Positions 6,081 through 6,728 of a stretch of 6,728 nt of DNA are shown here, one piece after another. The translations under genes were made by a program, and so were the position numbers. Numbering within the stretch: position 1 is the first letter of the stretch; every line of letters starts with the position of its first letter. The notes under the pieces are model-generated. The model did not search any database, was not told where the DNA came from, and worked only from the letters and a program-made list of their open reading frames with translations. The stretch comes from an uncultured Porphyromonadaceae bacterium (GTDB taxonomy: Bacteria; Bacteroidota; Bacteroidia; Bacteroidales; CAMTPD01), in the NCBI GenBank assembly GCA_947074265.1, contig CAMTPD010000081.1, positions 1-6,728 on the forward strand, given 5' to 3'.

Positions 6081-6728
6081 ATGAAGCGAATAATTGTTTT
6101 TATAGTATATACTCTTATCTTTTGCTGTGCAGCTGAGGTTAGAGCTCAGTATCCAAATGATTTCGAATTCTATAAAGTTGATACGTTGGGGCATTCAAGG
6201 TATCAACTGGAGCCAAGAAAAAGACCCTGGATTGCTGCTGCAGAAGTATTGTCGCTCGATGCTTTGTTTCATGTGCTGACAAGGTATGCTGCAAATAAAG
6301 ATTACGCAAAGATCAGTTGGTCGTCGATAAAACAAAACTTCAAGACAGGCTTCTTGTGGGACAACGATTGTTTTGAAACAAACTTATTCTTTCATCCTTA
6401 CCAAGGAGGGTTGTATTACAGTGCCGCCCGGTCAAATGGGCTTAACTTTTGGGAGTCGGCTCCATATGCTTTTGCCGGAAGCTTTATTTGGGAAATGTCT
6501 CTTGAAACACAACCACCATCAACGAATGCTATCATCTCAACAACGTTGGGTGGTATCGGATTAGGCGAAGCAACTTATCGAGTATCGTCTTTGCTATTAA
6601 ATGAGCAAAGTATAGGCTTCGAACGTGTCTTGCGTGAAGTCTCGGCGGCTGTCGTAAATCCGGTAAAAGGCGTCAACCGACTTTTCAATGGGCAAGCATG
6701 GAAAAGGGGGCCTCGCTATGTCGGTGAA
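6081..6728 (+). CDS. DUF3943 domain protein with signal peptide, 3'-truncated by window edge
   Basis: First 216 codons of an exported protein, open to the last base with no stop. Residues 1-22 form a Sec signal peptide: positively charged start (MKR), hydrophobic core (IIVFIVYTLIFCCAA) and a likely signal peptidase I site after EVRA, before QYP. There is no convincing lipobox. From about residue 80 the sequence matches the pattern I associate with DUF3943: WDNDCFETN, FHPYQGGLYYSAARSNG, FWESAPYAFAGSFIWE, PSTN, TTLGGIGLGEATYR, and NPVKGVNRL. The many aromatic and glycine residues and the family's distribution in Bacteroidota suggest an envelope, perhaps outer-membrane-associated, protein; this is inference and the family's function is unknown to me. 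The upstream gene is an exonuclease ending 49 nt before, and co-transcription is possible since no promoter match is seen in the gap. The ATG at 6081 is chosen because it begins the signal peptide. Confidence 0.88.
   Translation, partial: MKRIIVFIVYTLIFCCAAEVRAQYPNDFEFYKVDTLGHSRYQLEPRKRPWIAAAEVLSLDALFHVLTRYAANKDYAKISWSSIKQNFKTGFLWDNDCFETNLFFHPYQGGLYYSAARSNGLNFWESAPYAFAGSFIWEMSLETQPPSTNAIISTTLGGIGLGEATYRVSSLLLNEQSIGFERVLREVSAAVVNPVKGVNRLFNGQAWKRGPRYVGE

Overview
The window reads as an ordinary chromosomal stretch from a member of the Bacteroidota, most likely order Bacteroidales. The evidence is the protein flavour (a Bacteroides-type GltX with an extra segment after KLSKR, a short-anchor WaaA, a 7TM-HD phosphohydrolase and a DUF3943 protein), two exact matches to the Bacteroidota -7 promoter element TAnnTTTG just upstream of start codons, and the lack of strong Shine-Dalgarno sequences. 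GC content by eye is somewhat higher in the first ~1 kb than in the rest. I see no mobile element, CRISPR array, tRNA or rRNA.

Layout. Positions 2-448 (+) hold the 3' part of a low-molecular-weight protein tyrosine phosphatase gene, cut by the window edge exactly at its catalytic Cys. It converges on, and overlaps by 14 nt, a minus-strand gene (435-2468) for a PgpH-type 7TM-HD phosphohydrolase, expected to degrade cyclic di-AMP. The phosphatase gene's intrinsic terminator (480-510) lies inside the coding sequence of the pgpH 3' end. A divergent intergenic region (2469-2578) separates pgpH from gltX (2579-4096, +, glutamyl-tRNA synthetase), followed after 3 nt by waaA (4100-5335, +, Kdo transferase of lipid A/LPS synthesis), probably as one operon. 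A long-looped terminator-like hairpin (5363-5440) follows. Next, a promoter-like TAACTTTG drives a DEDDh 3'-5' exonuclease gene (5483-6031, +). After a 49-nt gap with a perfect 9-bp inverted repeat abutting the next start codon comes the 5' part (6081-6728, +) of a DUF3943 gene with a signal peptide, running off the window end.

Functionally the genes are loosely related housekeeping and envelope functions: second-messenger turnover, tRNA charging, LPS core assembly, DNA or RNA 3'-end processing and an exported protein of unknown function. There is no convincing new multi-gene system. The points most worth a second look are the terminator embedded in the opposing coding sequence, the hairpin at the DUF3943 start, the promoter matches that re-set start codons, and DUF3943 itself.
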